From Paenibacillus sp. SZ31 (GTDB lineage Bacteria; Bacillota; Bacilli; Paenibacillales; Paenibacillaceae): a DNA stretch of 64,000 bases. The stretch covers positions 62,001 to 126,000 of the forward strand of contig NZ_JABBEA010000011.1 of the NCBI RefSeq assembly GCF_012912005.1, given 5' to 3'. Position 1 is the first letter of the stretch. Each line of letters opens with the position of its first letter. Position numbers and translations under genes: made by a program. The notes under the pieces are model-generated. The model did no database searches. It was not told the origin of the DNA and worked only from the letters and a program-made list of their open reading frames with translations. Shown here one piece after another: positions 46,749 to 54,948 of the stretch.

Positions 46749-46783
46749 AAGAAGTTCAAACATAAGAGTTTGAACTTCTTTTG
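46749..46783 (+). terminator. Rho-independent terminator
   Basis: AAGAAGTTCAAAC and GTTTGAACTTCTT are perfect arms around a 6-base loop, followed by TTG. Confidence 0.85.
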
Positions 46784-47020
46784 TTTACTCTGATCCAGAG
46801 TTTTTTCACATAAAAGTAAATAAATGTTCAAAACCGGGACTAATTCAGATGCAGTAGTGAGGATAAAGTCTTATATATTCGTATTTACCTTTGCGATTAA
46901 GGTCGTTTGAACTATGTAGGAAATGAAGAATTTTAACGATATAAAGAAGTATAGGTATTTTTGTGGGCCCGATCCATTGGGTGCTGTTACTATAATGAAT
47001 TGTTCAGGGGGAATACCGAT

Positions 47021-48112
47021 TTGAGAATCCATATTATGAACCTGCAAGACGGAGACCGTCTGACTGCAGATACATTCAGCGATGCAGGATTACACGTTCT
47101 CGGAAAGGGGACTGTAATCAAAAGTGAGGATATCTCCTTGCTCATGCAGCACCGTGTAGATTATGTAGATATTGAATCACGTGAAGAGGAAATTACTGAG
47201 GCCGAATTTTTTGCTGCAGCGGCAAAGCATGCTTCCGGGTCAAGCGCAAGCACGAAGGAAGAGCCGCCTGAAGAAGAGATGAAGTCCCAATTTATTCAGA
47301 CTGTACATAATTATCAAAATGCTTTTCTCGAAGCTCTGACTGTTGGCAAGTTCAACGCCACCATGGTGGATGATGCACTGCAACCAATGGTTGAGGGACT
47401 GGATGAGCAGAAAGATGTCGTTCATCTCCTGATGATGCTGGAGCGAGATGACGTCAATAACTATACACATTCAATCCAGGTGGGCCTGTTGTCCTTCTAC
47501 CTCGCCAACTGGCTTGGATATTCTCAGAAGGAAAGTTATCAGATCAGTCGTGGTGGCTACCTGCATGACATCGGAAAGTGCAAAGTATCCCACCGGATTC
47601 GGAACAAAACAGAACCGTTGACGGCTGATGAGCAGCTTGAAATGCAACGTCATACGATCTATGGCCATGATATTATCAAAAATTCCATGACGGATGAAGC
47701 GACGGCATTGGTTGCCCTGCAGCATCACGAGCGAGAAGATGGTTCCGGTTATCCGATGCAACTGAAAAAAGAGGAGATTCATCCCTATACCCAGATTGTA
47801 TCTGTAGCCGATATCTATATTGGCATGAGATCTGGGAACCACGGAGGCAGTAATCCGAACCTGATCAACAACCTTAGAGATATCTATGGTATGGGATTTG
47901 GTAAATTGAACGAAAAGCCGGTTCAGGCATTGATGCAACATTTGCTTCCTAATTTCATTGGGAAACAGGTTCTGCTCAGCAACGGAGAAAAAGGTGTTAT
48001 TGTCATGAACAATACGTCTGATATTTTCAAACCGCTCATCAAAGTGGAATCTGAAGAATATCGCGACCTCTCCAAAGAGCGTACGCTTGCCATTGATGAA
48101 TTGCTTATTTAA
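47021..48112 (+). CDS. HD-GYP domain cyclic-di-GMP phosphodiesterase
   Basis: 363 residues. N-terminal region of unknown type with an acidic linker (~70-95), then HD-GYP motifs: YTHSIQVG, YLHDIGK, HTIYGHDI and LQHHEREDGSGYP, and a C-terminal tail. It hydrolyses c-di-GMP or a related cyclic dinucleotide. TTG 47021 is chosen because AGGGGGA lies 8 bases upstream; there is no good ATG in this position. Monocistronic, flanked by terminators. Confidence 0.9.
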   Translation: MRIHIMNLQDGDRLTADTFSDAGLHVLGKGTVIKSEDISLLMQHRVDYVDIESREEEITEAEFFAAAAKHASGSSASTKEEPPEEEMKSQFIQTVHNYQNAFLEALTVGKFNATMVDDALQPMVEGLDEQKDVVHLLMMLERDDVNNYTHSIQVGLLSFYLANWLGYSQKESYQISRGGYLHDIGKCKVSHRIRNKTEPLTADEQLEMQRHTIYGHDIIKNSMTDEATALVALQHHEREDGSGYPMQLKKEEIHPYTQIVSVADIYIGMRSGNHGGSNPNLINNLRDIYGMGFGKLNEKPVQALMQHLLPNFIGKQVLLSNGEKGVIVMNNTSDIFKPLIKVESEEYRDLSKERTLAIDELLI

Positions 48113-48148
48113 TATCGATATTCATTGCTATTCAGTATTACATAGAAG

Positions 48149-48186
48149 ACGGGCCTCCTGTACGAAGACAGGGGACCCGTTTTTTG
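48149..48186 (+). terminator. Rho-independent terminator after the HD-GYP gene
   Basis: A 13-base stem (ACGGG, one mismatch, CTCCTGT with ACAGGGG, CCCGT) is followed by a T run. Confidence 0.85.
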
Positions 48187-48273
48187 TTATATCATTCTTG
48201 ATGTGTTGTTCGACAAGAAAAGCAAGCGTATACTTTGCAAAGATCTTATTTTTCCTACCAAGGAGCGATCGCC

Positions 48274-48747
48274 ATGATTGAAGTGACAACCGAGATTACG
48301 ATACATGCTTCGATTGAACGGTGCTTTGACTATGCCCGGGATATTGACGTACATACTCAGACCGTCTGGAAACATACGAGAGAGCGAGCAATCGCAGGAG
48401 TAACAACAGGAAGAATTGAAGCAGGGGATACAGTCACATTTCAGGCTACTCATTTTGGGGTCAGACAGAAGCTGAAATCCCGAATCATGCAGTTTGAACG
48501 ACCTTTCCTCTTTGTGGATCAGATGGAGAAAGGGGCTTTCAAGAGTATGCGACATGAACATCATTTCAGCGTAATTGGAGATCAGATGACTTGCATGAGA
48601 GATACACTTCGATTCGAAGCTCCACTTGGATTGCTGGGATGGGTAACGGAGCGACTTGTGCTGAAGAGATACATGCAGGCATTTCTGGAGAGTCGTAATC
48701 GTAAGCTCAAAACGATGATTGAGCAGCAGCCAGAATTGAATGGATAA
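48274..48747 (+). CDS. SRPBCC-fold protein
   Basis: 157 residues. VTTEITIHASIERCFDYARDIDVHTQTV and the later beta-strands with a long C-terminal helix are the START/SRPBCC layout (ligand-binding cavity; polyketide cyclase or Coq10-like). Ligand unknown. ATG 48274 has AAGGAG with 8 bases spacing. The stop codon overlaps the ribosome binding site of the tiny downstream gene. Confidence 0.8.
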   Translation: MIEVTTEITIHASIERCFDYARDIDVHTQTVWKHTRERAIAGVTTGRIEAGDTVTFQATHFGVRQKLKSRIMQFERPFLFVDQMEKGAFKSMRHEHHFSVIGDQMTCMRDTLRFEAPLGLLGWVTERLVLKRYMQAFLESRNRKLKTMIEQQPELNG

Positions 48748-48761
48748 AGGAGAGAAGACGA

Positions 48762-48923
48762 TTGATGGATAATGAATACTATGTAGGTTGGGGCACACTT
48801 GCCTTGATTAATGCCGGACTGGCTCAGGGAAAAAACAGAAGTGGTCGGAACTGGTTTCTGATTTCCCTGTTATTTGGTCCGTTAGCAACCCTCTTTATTG
48901 TTGTGTGGAATAAACTGGACTAG
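48762..48923 (+). CDS. Small membrane protein (52-53 residues)
   Basis: From ATG 48765 (or TTG 48762), ending TAG 48921-48923. AAAGGAG lies 9 bases before the TTG and 12 before the ATG and overlaps the SRPBCC stop, indicating translational coupling. Sequence has a hydrophilic centre (QGKNRSGRNW) and a C-terminal hydrophobic stretch (FLISLLFGPLATLFIVVW), i.e. one membrane helix, perhaps two. Function unknown; codon use looks coding. Confidence 0.6.
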   Translation: MMDNEYYVGWGTLALINAGLAQGKNRSGRNWFLISLLFGPLATLFIVVWNKLD

Positions 48924-48945
48924 GGCGTGTCTTAAAACTCGCCCT
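48922..48945. terminator. Weak hairpin between convergent genes
   Basis: AGGGCG and CGCCCT pair around a 12-base loop, with only a short AATT after. It lies just beyond the MFS gene end on the minus strand. Confidence 0.35.
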
Positions 48946-48948
48946 AAT

Positions 48949-50169
48949 TCAACGAACAGTATTCCGATGCATACAACGATCGATCATCCAGAACACAAGG
49001 GCCGTTGCACTAACGCCCGCACCTAACCAGCAAACCGCTGTCCAGCCCGCCCATGCATACACTTGGGTAGAAACGATGGAGCCGGTCGCACTGCCGATGG
49101 AATAAAAGATCATATAAGCTGCCGTTAGGCGGCTCTGCGCTTCAGGACGAACTTCGTAGATCAGGCTCTGGTTGGTAACATGTACTGCCTGCACGGCGAG
49201 ATCGAGCAGGATAACGCCCAGGATCAGGAACCACAGGGAGTGATGCATATATCCGATGGGCAGCCAGGATAGGAGCAGAATGACAAGTGAGATGCCGGTT
49301 GTTTTTTGCCCAAGTCCCCGATCGGCGAGTTTACCTGAACGAGCAGCAGCCAATGCTCCCGCCGCTCCTGCGAGACCGAATGCACCTATGACTGTATGAG
49401 ACAGGGACAGTGGAGGGCTACTTAGTGGCAGAACTATGGAAGTCCACAAGATGCTGAAGGCTGTAAAAATCAGCATGGCCAGTATACCGCGTACTCGTAA
49501 TACAGACAATTCACGGTACAGTAGCAGAACAGATCTGAGTAATTGGAAATAGCTTTGTTTCACGTATGAGGACTGCTGCCTTGGGAGAACAAGATATAAG
49601 GCGACAATTCCGAGTAAGGTAAAGCTGGCGGAGAAGAGATATACCGATCTCCATCCGAGCCAATCGTTCAGCGTACCTGCAACCGTTCGGGCAAGTAAAA
49701 TGCCAATGACTATCCCGCTGGTTACCAATCCGACAATGCGACCACGTTCGGAAGGGGCTGCCAAGTGTGCAGCAAAGGCAACGAGCGTTTGCGTAATGAC
49801 CGCGAGTAGACCTACTACAGCCATGCCCGTTAATAAAAGTGAGCTGGATTGTGCGGTTCCTACGAGAACCAGTGCAAGCACAGATAAGAGCATTTGAATG
49901 ATGATCAACTTGCGGCGATTTAAGAGGTCACCAAGCGGAACAAGAAGGAACAGCCCCAAGGCATAACATATTTGAGTCACTGTGATGACAATCCCTATGG
50001 ATGATGGAGAGAGGCTGAATTCTTGAGCGATGGAGTCCAGCAAAGGCTGAGCATAATAGATATTGGCGACCGCAAGTCCGCTGCACACGGCAAAAAGAAG
50101 AGCAACTAACCGTGACATGACAGGACGATCCTTATTGGATAATTGTGCATCTGGGGAAGAAGTTTGCAT
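48949..50169 (-). CDS. MFS transporter (drug-efflux type)
   Basis: 406 residues; about 12 membrane helices. PLGDLLNRRKLI (loop 2-3) and the N-terminal ANIYYAQPLLDSIA are typical of the YdhP/YgaY-like efflux subgroup. AAAGGTGA precedes ATG 50169. It is divergent from a TetR regulator that has matching operators at 50195 and 50427, so it is probably TetR-repressed and induced by its substrate. Confidence 0.9.
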   Translation of the reverse strand: MQTSSPDAQLSNKDRPVMSRLVALLFAVCSGLAVANIYYAQPLLDSIAQEFSLSPSSIGIVITVTQICYALGLFLLVPLGDLLNRRKLIIIQMLLSVLALVLVGTAQSSSLLLTGMAVVGLLAVITQTLVAFAAHLAAPSERGRIVGLVTSGIVIGILLARTVAGTLNDWLGWRSVYLFSASFTLLGIVALYLVLPRQQSSYVKQSYFQLLRSVLLLYRELSVLRVRGILAMLIFTAFSILWTSIVLPLSSPPLSLSHTVIGAFGLAGAAGALAAARSGKLADRGLGQKTTGISLVILLLSWLPIGYMHHSLWFLILGVILLDLAVQAVHVTNQSLIYEVRPEAQSRLTAAYMIFYSIGSATGSIVSTQVYAWAGWTAVCWLGAGVSATALVFWMIDRCMHRNTVR

Positions 50170-50194
50170 GAATGGATGTCACCTTTCTATTATG

Positions 50195-50206
50195 TACTGA
50201 TTGGTA
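50195..50206. promoter_or_regulatory. TetR-type operator, MFS side
   Basis: TACTGATTGGTA matches the pattern of TACTGATCGATA at 50427. Both fit a TACYGATCGGTA-like palindrome. It lies 25 bases upstream of the MFS start codon on the minus strand. Confidence 0.5.
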
Positions 50207-50268
50207 TGATATGTTTCCGCATAACCATACTTTAATTGTGTGAATTCTGTCAACAGAGATTTAGGTGA

Positions 50269-50355
50269 GGGTTGAACTAAAGAATATTTTACACAGAGAC
50301 TGCGATGACAGAATAACTATTAAATCGCTATTATTACAAGATATTTTGATTCCAT
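50269..50355. repeat. Partial copy of the 40311 repeat element
   Basis: The stretch GTTGAACTAAAG...GACAGAATAAC...AATCGCT...ATTCC follows the left half of 40311-40495 base for base with few changes; the right half is missing. No gene lies in it. It sits between the MFS operator and the TetR promoter. Confidence 0.6.
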
Positions 50356-50388
50356 TGTAACTAATAACTACTTTCTGGTTATTTGGTT

Positions 50389-50438
50389 TTGACTTTGTAA
50401 TAAGAGTGAGATTACAATGTAATAAATACTGATCGATA
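50389..50438 (+). promoter_or_regulatory. TetR promoter with overlapping operator
   Basis: TTGACT (50389-50394), 18-base spacer, TACAAT (50413-50418), then the operator TACTGATCGATA (50427-50438) just after the -10. The layout is consistent with autorepression. Confidence 0.5.
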
Positions 50439-50456
50439 CATAAAGAGGTGGGTTGT

Positions 50457-51044
50457 ATGGTTAGACAACGGGAATTTGATACGGATAAAGCACTTGATGC
50501 AGCGATGCATACGTTTTGGGACAAAGGATTCGAAGCGGCATCTTTGAGTGATTTGACGAATGCAATGGGCATTCAACGCCCAAGTCTGTATGCAGCTTTT
50601 GGGGATAAAAAGGAATTATTTGAAACGGCGCTTCGCAGGTATACCACTCAGCATGCGGCTCAAGTCAGGGCCAGACTTCAACAGGGATCCTCCGTGCGGG
50701 AAGCCTTTCGTAGATTGTTTGAACATATTGGAGCAGAGGGGAGTGTGACCGAGCCTAGTCACGGCTGTTTTTGCATTAATACAATGGTTGAACTAGCTCC
50801 GCATGATCCCAAATTCGCTGTTCTTACGCGAGAGCATCAGATGTACCTGGGTGTTCTTTTCAAAGAAACGATAGAACGAGGGCAACAAAGCGGGGAGTTG
50901 TCTGCGGATATGGATGCGATTGCGGTCGCACAGTCTCTGATCGTATCGATGATTGGACTGACGGTATTGATGAAATCAGGACCGGACCGCTCTTTTGTAG
51001 AACAGAGCATTCAGGTTACATTGTCTCTGCTACAATATAGTTAA
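50457..51044 (+). CDS. TetR/AcrR family transcriptional regulator
   Basis: 195 residues. The HTH is FEAASLSDLTNAMGIQRPSL with the typical YAAFGDKKELFETAL. A ligand-binding C-terminal domain with a Cys-rich segment (GCFCINTM) follows. ATG 50457 has AGAGGTG 6 bases upstream; GTG 50448 is within it. It probably represses itself and the divergent MFS gene through the two matched operators. Confidence 0.9.
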   Translation: MVRQREFDTDKALDAAMHTFWDKGFEAASLSDLTNAMGIQRPSLYAAFGDKKELFETALRRYTTQHAAQVRARLQQGSSVREAFRRLFEHIGAEGSVTEPSHGCFCINTMVELAPHDPKFAVLTREHQMYLGVLFKETIERGQQSGELSADMDAIAVAQSLIVSMIGLTVLMKSGPDRSFVEQSIQVTLSLLQYS

Positions 51045-51074
51045 GAATTGAGCAGGTATAGGAGGAGATCAGGA

Positions 51075-52043
51075 ATGGATACAAAGTTGCGCTGTGCCGT
51101 TTTGGACGATTATCAGAACGTTGCGCTGACGTCGGCGGACTGGAGTCCGTTGATGGAACGGGTGGAGATTCAGACATTCAACAACTATATGGGTTCGGAA
51201 GAAAAAGTCATCCAGGAATTGCAGGACTTCGATATTGTGGTCCTGATGCGGGAACGCACACGGTTTCCGGAGAATGTCATTTCGCAGCTCCCACGGCTAA
51301 AACTTCTGATTACAAGTGGTATGCGCAATGCGTCCATAGACCTCAAGGCTGCGGAGCAGAACGGGATCATTGTGTGTGGAACCGAGGGGAGCTCCAACCC
51401 GCCGACCGAACTTTCCTGGGCGCTCATTCTGGGACTGTCCAGACAATTAGTTACGGAAAATAATGCACTTCGCTCCAATCGAAACTGGCAGAGCACGGTC
51501 GGGTTGGATCTGCATGGGAGAACACTTGGATTGCTCGGTTTGGGCAAGATAGGTACTCGTATGGCTGAGATCGCACAAGCATTCGGTATGAATGTGATCG
51601 CCTGGAGCGAGAATCTGACACGAGAGAAAGCCGAAAAACATGGTGTGATCTGGGCCGAGACCAAGGAGCAACTGCTTGCACAGAGCGACATCGTTTCCAT
51701 CCATCTGGTATTAAGTGATCGTACGCGCAATCTGATCGGACAAGCTGAATTTCAACAAATGAAACCTCATGCCCTATTGATCAATACGTCACGAGCGGGC
51801 ATTGTCGATCAGGAAGCTATGGTGAAGGCATTGCAGAGTGGTTTGATTGCAGGTGCAGGTCTGGATGTATATGAGCAGGAACCACTGCCCGTTAACCATA
51901 TCATGCGAACATTGCCCAACGTCCTGGCCACACCGCATCTGGGTTATGTAACTCGCGGCAATTATGAGATCTATTATAATCATACCGTAGAAAATATAGA
52001 GATGTTCCTGAAGGGAACACCGATCAGGCAACTGCTACCTTAG
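51075..52043 (+). CDS. D-2-hydroxyacid dehydrogenase family protein
   Basis: 322 residues. Rossmann motif GLGKIGTRMAE, catalytic Arg in LINTSRAGIVD, then Glu in EQEP and His in TPHLGY. It oxidises or reduces 2-hydroxy/2-oxo acids with NAD(P); substrate not assignable. ATG 51075 follows GGAGGAG. It lies 30 bases after TetR in the same direction, probably cotranscribed. Confidence 0.9.
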   Translation: MDTKLRCAVLDDYQNVALTSADWSPLMERVEIQTFNNYMGSEEKVIQELQDFDIVVLMRERTRFPENVISQLPRLKLLITSGMRNASIDLKAAEQNGIIVCGTEGSSNPPTELSWALILGLSRQLVTENNALRSNRNWQSTVGLDLHGRTLGLLGLGKIGTRMAEIAQAFGMNVIAWSENLTREKAEKHGVIWAETKEQLLAQSDIVSIHLVLSDRTRNLIGQAEFQQMKPHALLINTSRAGIVDQEAMVKALQSGLIAGAGLDVYEQEPLPVNHIMRTLPNVLATPHLGYVTRGNYEIYYNHTVENIEMFLKGTPIRQLLP

Positions 52044-52099
52044 AAGGAATGTATGCTGAATAACCATTTACCTATAGTTGTATAGATTCAAAGACAAAT

Positions 52100-52142
52100 A
52101 AGGTGTTGCCAGGAAAGGATTATCCCTAGGCAACACCTTTTT
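52100..52142. terminator. Rho-independent terminator
   Basis: AAGGTGTTGCC and GGCAACACCTT are perfect arms, with T residues after the right arm and A residues before the left. It lies between convergent genes and may serve both. Confidence 0.8.
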
Positions 52143-52224
52143 AGTACATCCACATAAAAGAAGAACTTAAGGGACTGTTACAACCGTAGCCGTAAGGTAC
52201 TCAGATCTATTCCACTCACCAAGT

Positions 52225-53262
52225 TTAACGGTGTGGTCCTTGATGAGAAGAACGGATCATGGCAACGCTCGATTCACGAACAATTAGGCGCGGTTCAAAT
52301 TGAATGTGCTCGTAGTCGGTCGTGTTCATCTCCCGAATTCGTTTTAACAACAGCTCGGTAGCAAGTCTGGCGACTTCTTCTCCCATAATGGATACAGAAC
52401 TAATCTGTGGAGACGAGACGGTAGTCCATTGATTGTTATCGACGCCCACTACAGCTACATCTTCGGGCACACGCACCCCCAACTCCTTGAAGCGATTAAC
52501 CAATCCGATGGCAACCATATCATTAATGGCATAAACGGCATCGGGCATATGCGTAAGTCCGTAGAAATAATCGGCAGCATTAGCCCCTGTATTCAATGAA
52601 AAGTCCTCACCAAAGTAGACGAGAGAAATGTCCACATGGCCTACGGCTTGCTCATAAGCACGGAAGCGTTCTTCAATAATGTCCTTGGATGCTCCGGCAT
52701 ATGCAATTCGAGTCCGGCCAATCTTGAACAGATGTTCCATCACCAATTTGCCTTCAGGTTGAGACAAAGAGACGATATCTGCCTTCATGCCCGGCTCCAG
52801 TTTCTTGCCGTAATTAATCATGGAGATGGGGAGAGGGGCTTTATCTATCAGTCCGGGCAATGTTTTGGGATAAGCCAGAGGCATAAAGATCAGCCCATCC
52901 ACATGCAGTTTTTTTACATTACGAATGGTTTCCAGTTCGGTTCGGGCATTGCCCGCCGTATTAATCTGCACGACATGGTATCCATGCTGCTTCGCGGTTT
53001 GCTCCACGGACCAGGAAATCTCCGGAATGATGGCGTTACGTATGTCGGGTACAACGAGCGCGATTTGGTGGGTTTGCCGGATTTTTAGACTCTGTGCAGA
53101 GGTGTTGGGTACAAATCCAAGTTCTTCAATGGCCTGCATCACCTTATCTCGTGTTTTACTGCTGATGCCTTCCGAATTGTTGATGGCCCGGGATACGGTA
53201 GCGATGCCCACGCCAGCACGTTCTGCTACGTCCTTGATCGTAAGTTTCTGTTCTTTACTCAA
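52225..53262 (-). CDS. LacI/GalR family transcriptional regulator
   Basis: 345 residues. N-terminal LacI HTH (TIKDVAERAGVGIATVSRAI), hinge region, then a periplasmic-binding-like effector domain with VDGLIFMP and VGVDNNQWTTVSSPQISSV. The start is TTG 53262 with a GAGGT-type site upstream. It is divergent from bdhA across ~400 bases that carry two CGGAAA-type palindromes, so it likely represses bdhA and itself. Confidence 0.92.
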   Translation of the reverse strand: MSKEQKLTIKDVAERAGVGIATVSRAINNSEGISSKTRDKVMQAIEELGFVPNTSAQSLKIRQTHQIALVVPDIRNAIIPEISWSVEQTAKQHGYHVVQINTAGNARTELETIRNVKKLHVDGLIFMPLAYPKTLPGLIDKAPLPISMINYGKKLEPGMKADIVSLSQPEGKLVMEHLFKIGRTRIAYAGASKDIIEERFRAYEQAVGHVDISLVYFGEDFSLNTGANAADYFYGLTHMPDAVYAINDMVAIGLVNRFKELGVRVPEDVAVVGVDNNQWTTVSSPQISSVSIMGEEVARLATELLLKRIREMNTTDYEHIQFEPRLIVRESSVAMIRSSHQGPHR

Positions 53263-53282
53263 TGTATGGTTACCTCACTTTA

Positions 53283-53298
53283 TCGGAAACGATTCCGA
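53283..53298. promoter_or_regulatory. LacI-type operator near the regulator gene
   Basis: TCGGAAACGATTCCGA is a near-perfect dyad with one central mismatch, 20 bases before the LacI start codon. It matches the operator at 53609. Confidence 0.55.
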
Positions 53299-53572
53299 AT
53301 TATCTGAATATGTATGCATTTCACGATGGTTATATAACTTGATTATAACATTTGAGGCATGAAGTATCCCGTGAAAGGACCAGATTTTTACTGAGGGTTG
53401 ATTAAATTTCAATCGCTTTGTGATGAAATCAGTCATATCAGCTGCCATATATATGTTAATAGCATGGATCACATCGTTTGTGATACAGCAAAGACAACTA
53501 AAATTAAAGTAGAAGCACTTAAAATTGAACTTGATATGATCACGAGATAGACATATTAGTGGAGAAATTTGT

Positions 53573-53622
53573 TTGACAGCGTATCTAAAATGTGACATAT
53601 TTAATTTACGGAAACGTTTCCG
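53573..53622 (+). promoter_or_regulatory. bdhA promoter with LacI operator
   Basis: TTGACA (53573-53578), 17-base spacer, CATATT (53596-53601), then CGGAAACGTTTCCG (53609-53622), a perfect 14-base palindrome just after the -10. Repressor bound there would block initiation. The sequence also partly matches a cre site. Confidence 0.6.
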
Positions 53623-53658
53623 ATTATATCATAACTTATGATCTGGGAGATGAATTGA

Positions 53659-54708
53659 ATGAAAGCATTACGTTGGCATGGAGTCAAAGATTTACGTCTC
53701 GAAAATATTAATGAACCTCATCCTGAAGAAGGTAAGGTCAAAATAAAAGTGGAATGGTGCGGCATCTGCGGTAGTGATTTGCACGAGTACACAGCAGGGC
53801 CGATCTTTATCCCGGTTCAAGCTCCACATCCGCTAACAGGGGAAAAAGCACCTGTAGTTATGGGCCATGAATTCTCAGGACAGGTCGTTGAAGTAGGCGA
53901 AGGCGTTACCCGTTTCAAAGCGGGCGATCGTGTTGTGGTAGAACCAATCTATGCATGTGGACACTGCGAAGCTTGTAAACAGGGCAGATACAATCTGTGC
54001 GACCAGATGGGTTTCCTTGGACTCGCTGGAGGCGGAGGAGGATTCTCCGAGTATGTAACTGCTGCAGAATCCATGGTCCATGCTATACCAGATTCAATCT
54101 CTTATGAGCAAGGTGCATTGGTTGAACCTTCGGCTGTAGCACTTCACGCCGTGCGCCAAAGCAAACTGAAAGTGGGCGATACGGCAGCAGTGTTTGGCGC
54201 AGGCCCGATTGGACTGTTGGTGATCGAAGCACTCAAGGCTTCGGGGGCGTCGGATATTTATGTGGTGGAGTTATCGGACGAACGGAAAGCAAAAGCCGAA
54301 GAGCTAGGAGCCATTGTGATTGATCCAGCACAGTTCAATGTGGTGGAAGAGATCCATCAACGTACACAAGGCGGCGTTAACGTAGCCTATGAAGTAACGG
54401 GTGTTCCACGTGTACTGCAACAAGCTATCGATTCGACACGTATTGGCGGAGAACTGATGATCGTCAGCATTTTCGAACAGGAAGCACCGATTCATCCGAA
54501 CTCCATTGTCATGAAAGAACGTACGGTCAATGGCATTATCGGTTATCGCGATGTCTTCCCGGCAGTCATTAGTCTGATGGATAAAGGTTTCTTCCCGGCA
54601 GACAAGTTGGTGACCAAACGAATTTCGCTGGATGAAGTAGTAGAACATGGATTTGAAGCGCTGCTGAAAGAGAAAAACCAGGTTAAGATTCTGGTGAAAG
54701 CAGAATAA
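53659..54708 (+). CDS. bdhA: (R,R)-butanediol dehydrogenase, zinc medium-chain dehydrogenase
   Basis: 349 residues. Catalytic zinc ligands C37 and H70/E71 (WCGICGSDLHEY, MGHEFSG), NAD-binding GAGPIG, and the signature GFLGLAGGGGGFSEYV match B. subtilis BdhA closely. A structural zinc lobe with C100, C103, C106 and C114 (CGHCEACKQGRYNLC) is present, which as I recall B. subtilis BdhA lacks. It interconverts acetoin and 2,3-butanediol. It is divergent from a LacI-type regulator, which probably controls it. Confidence 0.92.
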   Translation: MKALRWHGVKDLRLENINEPHPEEGKVKIKVEWCGICGSDLHEYTAGPIFIPVQAPHPLTGEKAPVVMGHEFSGQVVEVGEGVTRFKAGDRVVVEPIYACGHCEACKQGRYNLCDQMGFLGLAGGGGGFSEYVTAAESMVHAIPDSISYEQGALVEPSAVALHAVRQSKLKVGDTAAVFGAGPIGLLVIEALKASGASDIYVVELSDERKAKAEELGAIVIDPAQFNVVEEIHQRTQGGVNVAYEVTGVPRVLQQAIDSTRIGGELMIVSIFEQEAPIHPNSIVMKERTVNGIIGYRDVFPAVISLMDKGFFPADKLVTKRISLDEVVEHGFEALLKEKNQVKILVKAE

Positions 54709-54785
54709 TAGAGCGGCAAACGAAAAAGAAGATGAAGCCGAGTTGAAATTACTAAAAATCCAGTAGACTGCGGCAATAGATGATT

Positions 54786-54829
54786 AAAAATAGACAACGT
54801 ATCTTTCGATGCGATTGTCTATTTTTTTT
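54786..54829 (+). terminator. Rho-independent terminator after bdhA
   Basis: AAAAATAGACAA pairs with TTGTCTATTTTT across a 20-base inner segment; a long T run follows. Confidence 0.8.
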
Positions 54830-54948
54830 GTATAGATCGGGCGGAATTTGTTGCATGTACGGGTGGTTTTACATAGTATAAAAAGATACAATTTGTATCA
54901 TCTTGGTATGAAGGGATTTATTATGAAAATATGAAGGAGGAAGCGGAC

